Shown: in pieces, positions 44,648 to 53,082 of the stretch
Numbering within the stretch: the first letter of the stretch is position 1
Layout of the letters: each line of letters opens with the position of its first letter
The notes under the pieces: generated by a model
The model's database searches: none
Seen by the model: the letters and a program-made list of their open reading frames with translations, nothing else
What the model was told of the DNA's origin: nothing
Translations under genes and position numbers: made by a program
NCBI GenBank assembly: GCA_963801065.1
Contig: CAWDDG010000004.1
Coordinates: forward strand, 545,636-609,635
Source of the DNA: CAWDDG01 sp963801065
GTDB lineage: Bacteria > Actinomycetota > Actinomycetes > Jiangellales > Jiangellaceae
DNA: 64,000 nt
Direction of reading: 5' to 3'

Positions 44648-46034
44648 ATGCCAAACCAACAGCGCAGCTTTGGACAGCCCGACCGAAGGACCGACACCGA
44701 TCGTTTGGAAGATCTCCGCAGGATTCAGCGGCAGGTCACGTCCATTCTCAGCGCGCGCGATGACCTCGCCTTCGAGGAGCAATTTTTCACCGATGTACGT
44801 GAGCGCCGCGCCGGCCGCACCGACCGGACGCAGTTCGAGCTGATCCCGGACAGATACGGAGGTACCACTCTGGCGGCGGTCACCCGTCGCCGGGACGCAG
44901 AGCGTGGTCGGCCAGGCGAGCTGCTCATCCATGTGGATGATCTGCAGGATGTGCGCAGGTTGCTCAGCCTCCACGGGTTGCGGGAGGAACCGGTCGCCGA
45001 GTTGGACAGGCGGGTGGTTCGGTTGCGCGGCGGGCAGCTGAATCCGATTGAGCTGGCCAACCTCGCCTCCAATCTTCGGCGACAAAGAGTACGGATCTCC
45101 GCCAACTACATGACGCCGATGGGCGGCCGCGTCAAAAATGCTGCCAGTCCCGAAAGGACATCGGGCGCGACGCCCCCCTGGCCCGAGGGCACGGAAGAGC
45201 CCGGGGAGAAGATTAGCTCGCCCGTATGTGTCGTGATCATCGACACCGGTGTTTACGGCGACCGTGGGGACGGCTGGCTGGTGGATTTGGACACTGGGCG
45301 TCAATCGAGAGGATCTCGACGTGTTTCCACCGGACGACTTCCTCGACCTCGCCGCCGGGCACGGCTCCTTCTGTGCCGGCATCGTCCAGCAAATCGTCCC
45401 GGAGGCAGACATTGCGGTGTATAAAGAGCTCGACAGCGACGGGCTCGCCCATGAGGTCCGTATCGCCAGGACGCTTGTCCGCGCCGTTCGCGCCTGCCTA
45501 AAGGCGGGCCAGCACGTGATCGTGAGCCTGTCCTTCGGCACCGAAACCGCAGATGACGAGCGACCGGTTGCCCTGGGCGTCGCGCTGGAGATCATCGACG
45601 AAGAGTCGCGGAAGGCCGGCCTCGAGACCCTCGTCGTGGCGGCGGCAGGCAACTTCGGTCACGACCGGCCCTGCTACCCCGCCGCGTTCCCGAGCGTCAC
45701 CGCCGTAGCGGCGCTCACGCAAGGGCTGCTGCCCGCGGAGTGGTCGAGCCGGGGGGCATGGGTGGACGTCTCGACCATCGGCGAAGGAGTGCGTTCTACG
45801 TTCGTCCCAGGGATAGAGCATCCGAGCACGGATTACCGCTTCGACGAGTTCCCGAAAAGCGCTTGGGCCTTGTGGAGTGGAACCTCGTTCGCAGCCCCGC
45901 AGGTCACCGGCGCGATCGCCAAGATCGCAATCGAGGAACGGGTCACACCGACCGAAGCCAAGCGACGCTTGCTCACGGGCGCCAAGGAGATCCCACTTTA
46001 CGGCAAGCTAGTCAAGGTCCTGCCACCGATCTGA
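44648..46034 (+). pseudogene. Subtilisin-like (S8) serine protease, frameshifted
   Basis: The first frame (ATG 44648) carries an N-terminal region of about 190 residues and the catalytic Asp199 in VCVVIIDTGVYGD. The second frame continues with the catalytic His in LDLAAGHGSFCAGIV, VSLSFGTETAD, VVAAAGNFGHDRPCYPA and the catalytic Ser in GTSFAAPQVTGAI, stopping at 46034. The switch lies at about 45285-45300, inside a GGATTTGGACACTGGGCG stretch. All three triad residues survive, so the gene is either very recently broken, wrongly sequenced or expressed by frameshifting. No signal peptide: an intracellular protease divergent from the CHAT gene. Confidence 0.82.
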
Positions 46035-46224
46035 CAAGGCAGAGGCTGATCTCCCTTCGGTCGCCCTGCCCGGCAGCTCTCCAGACTCAGTGTCTCGGGG
46101 GTTCCGGGATCGGGCGGATCGTGACCCGCGGCTCGTGCTGATGAGACACCGCATCCTGATCGTGCCTCTCGAACAAGCGGAGCGTTGAGTCCGGCGCATC
46201 CGACGCCGTTGAGCGGCTCGAAGG

Positions 46225-46575
46225 GTGTCGGTCAGGCTGAGCGTCATGGTGGGCGGGGATCCCAGGTCGGATGCGCTGGGACAGTTGCGGGCGCGGACGG
46301 AAGGCCTCACCCGCGCGATCCTCGACGGCGATGGTGTCACCACGCTGAAGGCGAGGCGTGAGGCGTTCGACGGCACACCCGCCGATCCCCTGATCGGCCC
46401 GTATGTCGACCTGGTCCGGCGGTATGCCTACCGGATCACCGACGGCGACGTGGCCGCTCTACGCGCGGCCGGCCCCGGTGAGGACGCGATCTTCGAGCTG
46501 ACGGCCGCCGCTGCGCTGGAAGCCGGGACGGAGCGGCTGCGAGCCGGGCTGGCGCTGCTGGACATCGAGACGTAG
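46225..46575 (+). CDS. Small conserved protein, carboxymuconolactone-decarboxylase-like
   Basis: 116 residues from a GTG at 46225; an ATG at 46246 is equally possible. Segments such as ADPLIGPYVDLVRRYAYRITDGDVAALRAAG and AIFELTAAAALEAG (alpha-helical, peroxidase-like helix pairs) suggest the AhpD/CMD helical fold. No CxxC redox pair is present, so peroxidase activity is unlikely. In other actinobacteria a similar small protein accompanies CMD enzymes, but here it stands between the S8 protease and an ImmA/IrrE-like gene. Function unknown. Confidence 0.6.
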   Translation: MSVRLSVMVGGDPRSDALGQLRARTEGLTRAILDGDGVTTLKARREAFDGTPADPLIGPYVDLVRRYAYRITDGDVAALRAAGPGEDAIFELTAAAALEAGTERLRAGLALLDIET

Positions 46576-46589
46576 ATGTGGCTGCAGAC

Positions 46590-47057
46590 CTACTCTTCTG
46601 GCAGGCGGCGCATCCAACGCGCGGTCGTCGGCCTGATTCGCCTGGTAGGGACCGAGCTCGACGACGTCGGCAAGACCGCCCTACGTCGTCCCGACTTCTT
46701 CGGGAAGCCGTTACTCGACCTCGCGCAGGCCTCGGTGCGAGGGCCGTCGCGGGGAACGCGCACTGTCTCAATCACCTCGGTCGGCGCGTGGTTCCTCAGC
46801 AGGTGTCCGAGCTCACGCAGGATGATGTGCTCTCGATGCAGCGGGCTCGTCGCGTTCTCGAAGAACACGTAGTCCGCAGCCGGCATCGACAGCCACACGC
46901 CGCACGGGCCGACTGGTGCTGACTTGGGCAACGGATGGATCGGCCGCCCGCGGCGCGCGCTGACCGTGTCCGCGAACTGACGCACGTCGAATGGCCGGGG
47001 TACGGGGAGATCTCGGAGGGTCGACTCGCACCGGCGGCGTACGGATCGCAGATCCAT
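46590..47057 (-). pseudogene. ImmA/IrrE-type metallopeptidase-like protein, degenerate
   Basis: MDLRSVRRRCESTLRDL, FADTVSARRGRPIHPLP and PLHREHIILRELGHLLRNH correspond to the small ImmA/IrrE-like proteins of actinobacteria, whose zinc site is HEIGH. Here the site reads RELGH: the first zinc ligand His is Arg. After about residue 100 the sequence becomes Arg/Ser-rich and unlike the family, which suggests a frameshift near 46750. It is probably inactive as a peptidase. The remaining domain might still bind a partner. Confidence 0.7.
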
Positions 47058-47360
47058 CCGTACCTCCTGCCCGAGACGCTTTTCGCGAGTCGATTGATTC
47101 GTCCGGCGACTCCTCCCAGTGTGCGCAGCCCCTCGACTGTTACCGCGAGGCGTTCACACCCAAGGGGAATGTGCTGACGCCAGGGCCGGCCGGCCCCGCT
47201 GGTCGTCGTTGACCTGCCGCTTCCCCCGGCAGTAGGGTCGCGCTGCGTCTGAGCGGACGCAAAGTGCCGGAGTTGCGCGGAACGTAGAGTCCGAACGTTC
47301 TGCTCGTATCATTCCCGGTGCTATCGGCCGACAACAATACCTTCGCTGGGGGCGACTCGA

Positions 47361-49073
47361 ATGGGCCTGCTGATGGAACTCATGAGCATCAGGTGCCGCA
47401 ACGAGAGCAGCGAGCCTTCGGCGTCAGACGAGGCGTACGTGCTCGCGACGGTGGCAGCCCTGCGCCCGCCCTTGGCCGGAGTTCCTGTTCCTCCGCTGCC
47501 GGACTTGCAGGTGGTCAGCTTCGGGATCTTCAGGGATATGGACGACGACGATGCCGGCCCGGTCATCGTCAACGGACGGCCATTCTGGGGGCCTGACGGA
47601 AACCCGCGGGACATCCTGGATCCAGGCGACGTCGCCGTCATCTTGTCGGTCATGGAGCAAGACAACGGCACGCCGGCTCAATACGTGGAGCTCGTGAATG
47701 CCAAGGCCTTGGTGTCGCTAGGTGCGTCTTCGGGCGATCCGAGTCCCCGCTCCCGAGCAACCCGACTGACAACCGACATAGCGAATGTGCTCAACGCGAT
47801 CGATGTCCCGATACCCTTCTCGTTTGACGACGACCACATCGGTACGCAGCAGTTCGTCCTCAACCGGCCCGACCTTCTGACCGGCGGCCACAAGGACAGG
47901 ACCGTGGTCATCGCCAATGCTGACGCCGAGTACGAGCTTGTCGTTCGCATCAGGTTCCGGGGCTGGGAGCACAACGTGCCGAGCGCCGGTCAGGTCGCGG
48001 TAGCGCCAGGGACGAGCCCGACGAGCTGGTACACCCCCACGGAGAACGTTCAGCACGTCGCGTACGTCGGGACCGACGGTCAGCTGCACGAGTGCTTCTT
48101 CCGCATCGGTGGCACGGCCGGTTGGGAGCACAACCTGCCGAGCGCGGGCCAGGTCGCGGTGGCGCCGGGGACGAGTCCGACCAGCTGGTTCACGAGCCAG
48201 GACAACGTCCAGCATGTCGGCTACGTCGGCACCGACGGTCAGCTGCACGAGTGCTTCTTCCGCATCGGTGGCACGGCCGGTTGGGAGCACAACCTGCCGA
48301 GCGCGGGCGAGGTCGCGGTGGCGCCGGGGACGAGTCCGACGAGCTGGTACACCCCCACGGAGAACGTTCAGCACGTCGCGTACGTCGGGACCGACGGTCA
48401 GCTGCACGAGTGCTTCTTCCGCATCGGTGGCACGGCCGGTTGGGAGCACAACCTGCCGAGCGCGGGCGAGGTCGCGGTGGCGCCGGGGACGAGTCCGACG
48501 AGCTGGTTCACGCCGCCGGAGAACGTTCAGCACGTCGCGTACGTCGGCACCGACGGTCAGCTGCACGAGTGCTTCTTCCGCATCGGCGGCACGGCCGGTT
48601 GGGAGCACAACCTGCCCAGCAAGGGTCAGGTCAAGGTGGCGCCAAGCACGAGCCCGACGAGCTGGTTCACCACGCCGGAGAATGTCCAGCACGTCGCGTA
48701 CGTCGGCACCGACGGTCAAGTCCACCAGTGCTTCTTCTTCATCGGCGGGTTTGGCGGCTGGCAGCACGAAGTGACGAGCGCCGGTGAGTTCCCGGCGGCG
48801 CCAGGGACGAGCCCGACCAGCTGGTACTCCACGCCGGAGAACGTCCAGCACGTCGCATATGTCGGCACGGACGGTCAAGTCATCGAGTGCTTCTTCTTCG
48901 TGCGAGTCGACGGGGATCACACCTGGCATCACAGCCGTCCGAGCGCCAAGCAGGTCGCGGTGAGGCCGGGGACCAGCCCGACCAGCTGGTACACCACACA
49001 AGACAGCGTCCAGCACATCGGATACGTCGGCACCGACGGTCTAGTCCACGAGTGCTTCTTCCGAACGGCTTAA
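47361..49073 (+). CDS. Seven-repeat (probable beta-propeller) protein with N-terminal C2-like domain
   Basis: 570 residues. Residues 1-200 form a non-repeated domain (MSIRCRNESSEPSASDEAYVL, VIVNGRPFWGPDGNPRDILDPGD) that looks like the beta-sandwich 'DE(A/P)YL...G...W' modules linked to bacterial conflict proteins. From residue 201 there are seven repeats of 53-55 residues (W-E-H-N-x-P-S ... TSPTSW ... VQHVAYVGTDGQ ... CFF). Seven copies with W...G-T-D-G suggests one closed seven-bladed propeller of lectin type. No signal peptide or membrane segment. The first five repeats are nearly identical at DNA level, so they were duplicated or homogenised recently. Confidence 0.8.
   Translation: MGLLMELMSIRCRNESSEPSASDEAYVLATVAALRPPLAGVPVPPLPDLQVVSFGIFRDMDDDDAGPVIVNGRPFWGPDGNPRDILDPGDVAVILSVMEQDNGTPAQYVELVNAKALVSLGASSGDPSPRSRATRLTTDIANVLNAIDVPIPFSFDDDHIGTQQFVLNRPDLLTGGHKDRTVVIANADAEYELVVRIRFRGWEHNVPSAGQVAVAPGTSPTSWYTPTENVQHVAYVGTDGQLHECFFRIGGTAGWEHNLPSAGQVAVAPGTSPTSWFTSQDNVQHVGYVGTDGQLHECFFRIGGTAGWEHNLPSAGEVAVAPGTSPTSWYTPTENVQHVAYVGTDGQLHECFFRIGGTAGWEHNLPSAGEVAVAPGTSPTSWFTPPENVQHVAYVGTDGQLHECFFRIGGTAGWEHNLPSKGQVKVAPSTSPTSWFTTPENVQHVAYVGTDGQVHQCFFFIGGFGGWQHEVTSAGEFPAAPGTSPTSWYSTPENVQHVAYVGTDGQVIECFFFVRVDGDHTWHHSRPSAKQVAVRPGTSPTSWYTTQDSVQHIGYVGTDGLVHECFFRTA
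47961..49070 (+). repeat. Seven in-frame tandem repeats (159 bp)
   Basis: Repeat starts at 47961, 48120, 48279, 48438, 48597, 48756 and 48921. Units 1-5 are exactly 159 bp, unit 6 is 165 bp and unit 7 is 150 bp up to the stop. Units 1-4 differ mainly at one surface loop (YTPTEN, FTSQDN, YTPTEN, FTPPEN), so variation is concentrated there while the frame of the blade is kept. Confidence 0.92.
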
Positions 49074-49135
49074 GCTCACCACACCGCGCCCGGACAGTGG
49101 ATCGGGTGCCCGTCGGGGAGGCGCCGAGTTCGCGC

Positions 49136-49663
49136 CTACACGTCCCGATCTGGGGGTAACGGCTGCGGATTGAGTGCGACATCCTCTCGTTCGGCCGAGC
49201 TGGAGGCAGCTTCCTCAGCCGGCGGAAGCGGTTGCGGGTTGAGCGCGATCGCCTCCAGCACCGTACGCAGGACGCCCGGTGGGATTGGCTGTGGATTGAG
49301 TGCGACGTCCTCTCGCTCAACCGACCTGGAGGTAACTTCCTCGGCCGGCGGAAGCGGTTGCGGGTTGAGCGCGATCGCCTCTACCACGATACGCAGGATG
49401 CCCGGTGGGATCGGCTGCGGATTCAGCTCAAGCGCGCCGCTTACATTGTGGAGAACGACACGGGTTCGCTCATCGGAGATCCCCGCAGCAAGCTCGCGGA
49501 TCTGCCCCAGGATGGCAGCGTCGGAAGTGGGGTCATCGTAACTGTCCATCGCGTTCCTCCGAAGATCGAAGGCCCGTCCTAGCGCACCGGCGCGGTACGC
49601 GTCAACCCATTCACCAGACCACCGCGTCTCCTCCGGGCCCGCGTGTTGAGTGCTCTGGCTCAT
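49136..49663 (-). CDS. LNPQPLPP-repeat protein
   Basis: About 175 residues from an ATG at 49663 (a GTG two codons upstream is possible). The N-terminal 75 residues are ordinary and helical (WVDAYRAGALGRAFDLRRNA, AAILGQIRELAAGISDERTR). The rest contains five copies of L-N-P-Q-P-(L/I)-P-P, three followed by Ala/Glu-rich linkers and two by Gly. The motif resembles proline-rich ligands that bind SH3-like or WW-like domains, but no such partner is known here. It lies 63 bases past the convergent propeller gene. Function unknown. Confidence 0.75.
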   Translation of the reverse strand: MSQSTQHAGPEETRWSGEWVDAYRAGALGRAFDLRRNAMDSYDDPTSDAAILGQIRELAAGISDERTRVVLHNVSGALELNPQPIPPGILRIVVEAIALNPQPLPPAEEVTSRSVEREDVALNPQPIPPGVLRTVLEAIALNPQPLPPAEEAASSSAEREDVALNPQPLPPDRDV

Positions 49664-49796
49664 TGGCACGAGCCGTCGGCCGGCGTACGTGTTGATCCTT
49701 GGGCGCTAATCAACCGCGCCACGTATGTCTACTCCTGCCTGGCGGCGTCTCCTGGGTCGTCCCGAAGTCCCTCGAGCTTCCGTACCCGTCCGATCA

Positions 49797-49960
49797 TCAC
49801 CTCGATCTCTCAAGTAGCTTCTGCGACAGTCCCGACGCGCGCAACTCGGCGTGCCGCACCGACGCATCCGATGTGTTGCCCTGTCTGGGCGTCAGGTACC
49901 GGGCCTGCTCCAGGAGCTTCTCCAGGGCGGCCTCGTCGTTCTTGCTGTCTTATGCGAAGA
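49797..49960 (-). other. Unassigned minus-strand coding remnant
   Basis: A minus-strand frame ending at 49797 encodes a helical, polar stretch (DEAALEKLLEQARYLTPRQG and AELRASGLSQKLLER). A second very short frame (MIGRVRKLEGLRDD, to a TAG) starts inside its stop codon. The stretch is protein-like and may be the 3' end of a lost gene of the mobile element that also brought the MobC-like gene. No family recognised. Confidence 0.35.
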
Positions 49961-50000
49961 CCGGAACTCCCACCCCAGTCTTCCCTCCGAGGCGTGGGCG

Positions 50001-50399
50001 ATGAGCGCCCAGCGCCGAGACGGCCGCGACCGTCGTCATCAGCAGCCCCGCCGCGGCCGGCTGATGATGCTCCGCTACGACGACGCGGAGTTCGCTGCCG
50101 TGCTCGACGCCGCCACGCGGAGCGGGTTGACGCCGTCGGGATACGCCGCAGAGGTCGCGCTCGCACAAGCGACCGAGAGCCGGCCTCCCGAAGGCGATCC
50201 GCTCCGCGAGGTCCTCGTCGAGCTCATGCAAGCCCGGACCCAGGTTCGCCGGTTCGCCGTCAACGTCAACCAGGCCGTGCGTGAGCTCAACAGCACTTGC
50301 GAACCGCCGGAGCGGCTCGGCCGAGCTGTGGAGCTGACCACCCGCGCCGTTGCTCGCCTCGATGTGGCGGCCCAGGCTGTGGCGAGGAGAGTCCCGTGA
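50001..50399 (+). CDS. MobC-like mobilisation accessory protein
   Basis: 132 residues from the ATG at 50001. An N-terminal basic patch (RRDGRDRRHQQPRRGR) is followed by a ribbon-helix-helix-like stretch (RYDDAEFAAVLDAATRSGLTPSGYAAE) and a long helix with VLVELMQARTQVRRFAVNVNQAVREL. Those are the features of the MobC family, which helps a relaxase act at an origin of transfer. No relaxase gene follows; the sequence after 50400 is broken (NYN and integrase fragments). It marks the remains of an integrative mobilisable element. Confidence 0.75.
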   Translation: MSAQRRDGRDRRHQQPRRGRLMMLRYDDAEFAAVLDAATRSGLTPSGYAAEVALAQATESRPPEGDPLREVLVELMQARTQVRRFAVNVNQAVRELNSTCEPPERLGRAVELTTRAVARLDVAAQAVARRVP

Positions 50400-50443
50400 C
50401 CCGGGCAGGCAGCTTCAGCGCGGCTCCCGGTTCTGCGTGGGAC

Positions 50444-50830
50444 TCAAACCTTGTGGGTGTTGTCGCGGACGCTCTGGAAGTCGTCGGCGTTCAGGAAGTG
50501 GCAGTACGGCAGGTACCGGGGCGGCGACTGCGACAGGAACTCTGGGAACCACAACGGGTTTGGCTCCAGACCAGCTGGCGACCTCGATGCGGGGCGGGGT
50601 ACGCCGGAAGGCGGTCTCGACGGCCGGCAGAAGGTCCGTGTCACCGGGAAGACGACCCCGACGTCGTACTCACCAAGCAGCGCGCTCTCGATGAGGTCGA
50701 CAGCAAGTGCAACATCGACGCCCTTCTCCCGTGGCGGGTGCTCAGGCCAGCCTCGGTAGTTCAAGGGACGACGCAGCACCCGTATCCGCGGCTCCCGCTC
50801 CCACGCCGCAGCCTGGGCGTCGTTCGCCGC
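50444..50830 (-). pseudogene. NYN-domain (PIN-like) protein fragment, frameshifted
   Basis: Read on the minus strand: AANDAQAAAWEREPRIRVLR, then RPLNYRGWPEHPPREKGVDV and ALAVDLIESALLGEYDVGVV, then (in another frame) DTDLLPAVETAFRRTPPRIEV and finally PPRYLPYCHFLNADDFQSVR to the stop at 50444. The K-G-V-D-V-A-L-A-x-D and D-T-D-L motifs are the acidic centre of NYN ribonuclease-like domains. The N-terminal strand with its first Asp is missing and the frame is broken, so this is a remnant. Confidence 0.75.
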
Positions 50831-50888
50831 CGTCGGTACCGGGTGGTGCTCGGGATTCGGTCTCCCGCGAAAGACCCGGACGGGGACC

Positions 50889-50966
50889 CGCGGGTCCGGA
50901 AGTTTGTGTTTCGCAGCGGCGCACCGGCCGGCGACCGGAAGACCAGATCATCAGGGCCCAGGCCGG
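50889..50966 (-). pseudogene. Tyrosine integrase fragment
   Basis: GLGPDDLVFRSPAGAPLRNT followed by NFR matches the stretch between the active-site Arg and His boxes of actinobacterial phage-type integrases. Nothing upstream or downstream restores the catalytic Arg, His or Tyr, so only about 26 codons survive. It is evidence that an integrase once lay next to the MobC-like gene. Confidence 0.55.
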
Positions 50967-51260
50967 CCTGATCGCTCCCCTCCTATCTCGTCTCGGCAAG
51001 GGCGCGGGACGGCCGAGGTCAACGAGTTCCTTTGGCTCGAATTGTCAGATCACTTCGCGCTGGACCCTCCGCTGCGATCCGGACCTGATGGCCGATCGCC
51101 TTGTTGCATGGTTCATCGCCAAGGCCAACTCAGACCGGGTGCGGAGGAACGTCTCATGGTCGCGTTGACTTCTGTAGACGCCGTTGGCCGGCAGGGGGAC
51201 ACTCGGGCGCACAGGATGGCCGTCTGACCTACGGCGAGACGGCTTGAGGGGGGAACTTGC

Positions 51261-51653
51261 ATGGCGAGGTACGTAGTTGAGGCGAGCGCTCGGTGGGCTG
51301 GCGACGCTCCGGATGCTTGGTCGCGGACGCCGATCTTTGTGGCGGTGTCGGTGAGCAGGGAAGACGGCTCGCCGGTGACGGGGTTGGCACAGTCCGATTT
51401 CGTTGTCCGATGCTTGGAGCGGCCGTACGGAACCATCGCACTGTCGATCTTCGGGTTCCAGGAGCATCTGAGTGGTGGACCCCTTGTGTCGGGTGGCTAC
51501 TACTGGTTCGGGGTGACCTCGTTCGGGGCGAGTCAGTCGACAGAAGAGCGACCAGAGTTCCTGCAAGACGAGGTGTTCGTCTTGGTGACGGTGCGCGGCG
51601 CGGGCAATAACGGCCAGACACTCTGTCTTGCCCAGTACCACCTTTTCGCCTAG
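51261..51653 (+). CDS. Small beta-rich protein of unknown function
   Basis: 130 residues. A strong ribosome-binding site (GGGGGGAA) precedes the ATG. Alternating hydrophobic strands (RYVVEASARW, IFVAVSVSREDGSPVTGL, YGTIALSIFGFQEHL, GYYWFGVTSFG, EVFVLVTVRGAG) suggest a beta-sandwich. VSRE-DGSPVTGL resembles the start of immunoglobulin-like carriers of other conflict-locus proteins. No family recognised. No signal peptide. The codon pattern and reading frame are intact in a region full of remnants. Confidence 0.6.
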   Translation: MARYVVEASARWAGDAPDAWSRTPIFVAVSVSREDGSPVTGLAQSDFVVRCLERPYGTIALSIFGFQEHLSGGPLVSGGYYWFGVTSFGASQSTEERPEFLQDEVFVLVTVRGAGNNGQTLCLAQYHLFA

Positions 51654-51942
51654 CTGCTTCCGGCAACGGGGCCCACGGATTGATGCCGCAGGCGCGGGGT
51701 TCGTGATGCGCGCGTGACCAAAGCGGGCTGGGTTCCTTAGGGACGGTCATAGGAGGTCCCACCGTGACCCTGGCCGTGTGGGCGTTGCTCGCCCTGACCG
51801 CAGAGCAGCCACGGTAAGACCGGCCACTGGGTCCGCGCCCGGTCCCACTTGCTTCGAGATGCGAACAGTCCGGGGGAAGTGTCGAGGGACAACGCGCAGG
51901 TCAGACCGCATGTGGATCACCCAACCTGGACCGTCAACCGTC

Positions 51943-51986
51943 CTCGTAATGCGTAGGTCCGGGGTTCGATTCCCCGAGGCGGCTCC
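51943..51986 (+). repeat. Partial tRNA-Thr(CGU) 3' end, probable attachment-site relic
   Basis: CTCGTAA (anticodon loop, anticodon CGU), TGCGT, AGGTC, a T-arm CGGGG-TTCGATT-CCCCG and the acceptor strand AGGCGGCTCC follow in order. The 5' half of the tRNA (acceptor, D-arm, 5' anticodon strand) is absent: the bases before the loop do not pair with TGCGT. A 3' tRNA end without its 5' half is what a tRNA-targeting integrase leaves at one end of an island. Confidence 0.82.
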
Positions 51987-52021
51987 CAGCAAGACCGCAG
52001 GTCAGCCGACGCATCTTGGTC

Positions 52022-52118
52022 CTAGGTCTCCCAGCGTTCGATGAGCTTGGCCGCGATGGCCCCCGAGGCGATGACGGTCGGCACACCGCCACCCGGGTTT
52101 GTCGAGGATGCGGCCAAG
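52022..52118 (-). pseudogene. Phytoene-desaturase-like flavoprotein, C-terminal remnant
   Basis: The minus-strand frame ends at 52022 and encodes YLAASSTNPGGGVPTVIASG followed by AIAAKLIERWET and a stop. N-P-G-G-G-V-P is the FAD-binding end of carotenoid desaturase-type oxidoreductases. Only this last segment remains; further upstream is the start of an unrelated plus-strand remnant. Confidence 0.72.
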
Positions 52119-52129
52119 TAGGGTGATCG

Positions 52130-52600
52130 ATGCTCTTGGACTTGTTGGAGCGTGCCTACGCCGCGTACCGGGCTGGGTGTGACGGCGCGGGAGCCGTTCG
52201 CACGGCGCGGACGCTCGGTGGCATGCACGGGTCGACCGCCGGCGACTGGGCCATCGCCAACGGCTGGATCGGCCGGGCCAAGAACCTAATGGGCGGGTCG
52301 CCGGACAGCGGCGAGCGTGGGTGGGTCGCCCTAACGGAGGGGATGTTCGACGACGACCGCCGTTCCAAGGGGCTGGCGTTTGGCCGCGCGCTGCGGGTCG
52401 GCCATGAGACGGATGACCCCAACTTGACCTTCGCGGCATCGGCGTACCTCGGCGCGAGCATGGTGCACGACGACCGCACCGAGGAAGGCATGGTGCTGCT
52501 CGATGAGGCGCTGGCCGCCGTTGTCGGCGGTGAAGAGTTCTGCAATGCGCACGGACTGTCAATGGAATGGTTGATGAACCGCATGGGCAGCAACCCGTGA
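52130..52600 (+). pseudogene. LuxR-family regulator, internal TPR-like fragment
   Basis: The frame ATGCTCTTGGAC... encodes a run of helical repeats: LLERAYAAYRAGCDGAGAVR, STAGDWAIANGWIGRAKNLM and LTFAASAYLGASMVHDDRTE. This is the middle of large ATP-binding LuxR-family regulators that have TPR-like sensors. No NTPase upstream and no C-terminal LuxR helix-turn-helix: after GEEFCNAHGLS the sequence diverges and stops. An intact ATG at 52130 may be fortuitous. Remnant. Confidence 0.7.
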
Positions 52601-53082
52601 ACAGCCAGTCCGCGACTACCTCAAGCTGTCTCGTCGGATCCCCCTCCGCCGGAGACTCGGCACCGGCGCCGAGGAGGCCATCCGCCTCGCGGCAGACGCT
52701 GGCCTGACGGTGGTGAGCAGCTGGTGCATGCGCGCAACGCACGCCCAGCTCGGACTCGGGCCTGGCCCACCGGTCGGCGACGACAACAGCGGTAACGGAA
52801 ACCCTGACCGATGGCCTGCCCTACACGCTGCTGAGAGGCGATCTCCCCGACCAGGCTGCATTGCACGGGGTCCTCGCCCTGGTCGAGAGGCTCGGGCTCG
52901 AGCTGATCGAGGGTCGGCGCCTGTCGCCGACCTGAGCGGCGGGGGTGCCGCGATGGAGCTTGCGTTCGCCGGCGCCGCCGCTGCTGGGTGTGGCCGTAGG
53001 CGCTGACCGCCAGGTCCGGTCTAGCCTGGGTGCTGCGCTCGCACCTCGTGTCCGGCCACCGGTTGAATCGAGGAATCCTCCC
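52601..53082. other. Interval with remnants only
   Basis: No complete gene. A plus-strand stretch at about 52800-52935 (LPYTLLRGDLPDQAALHGVL, then ALVERLGLELIEGRRLSPT and a TGA) looks like the 3' end of a protein with a small beta-alpha-beta fold whose 5' part is gone. A start, if any, is not visible. The rest is unassigned. Confidence 0.45.

Noticed and set aside
41964..46034. A gasdermin partner for the CHAT protease
   Set aside because: No small gasdermin-like gene lies within 5 kb on either side; only the subtilisin and unrelated small proteins are present.
47961..49070. CRISPR array
   Set aside because: The 159-bp repeats are coding, in frame, without constant spacers, and no cas genes are present anywhere in the window.
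51943..51986. Complete tRNA gene at this position and at 62369
   Set aside because: Only anticodon loop to 3' end is present. The bases upstream do not form acceptor, D-arm or 5' anticodon strand.
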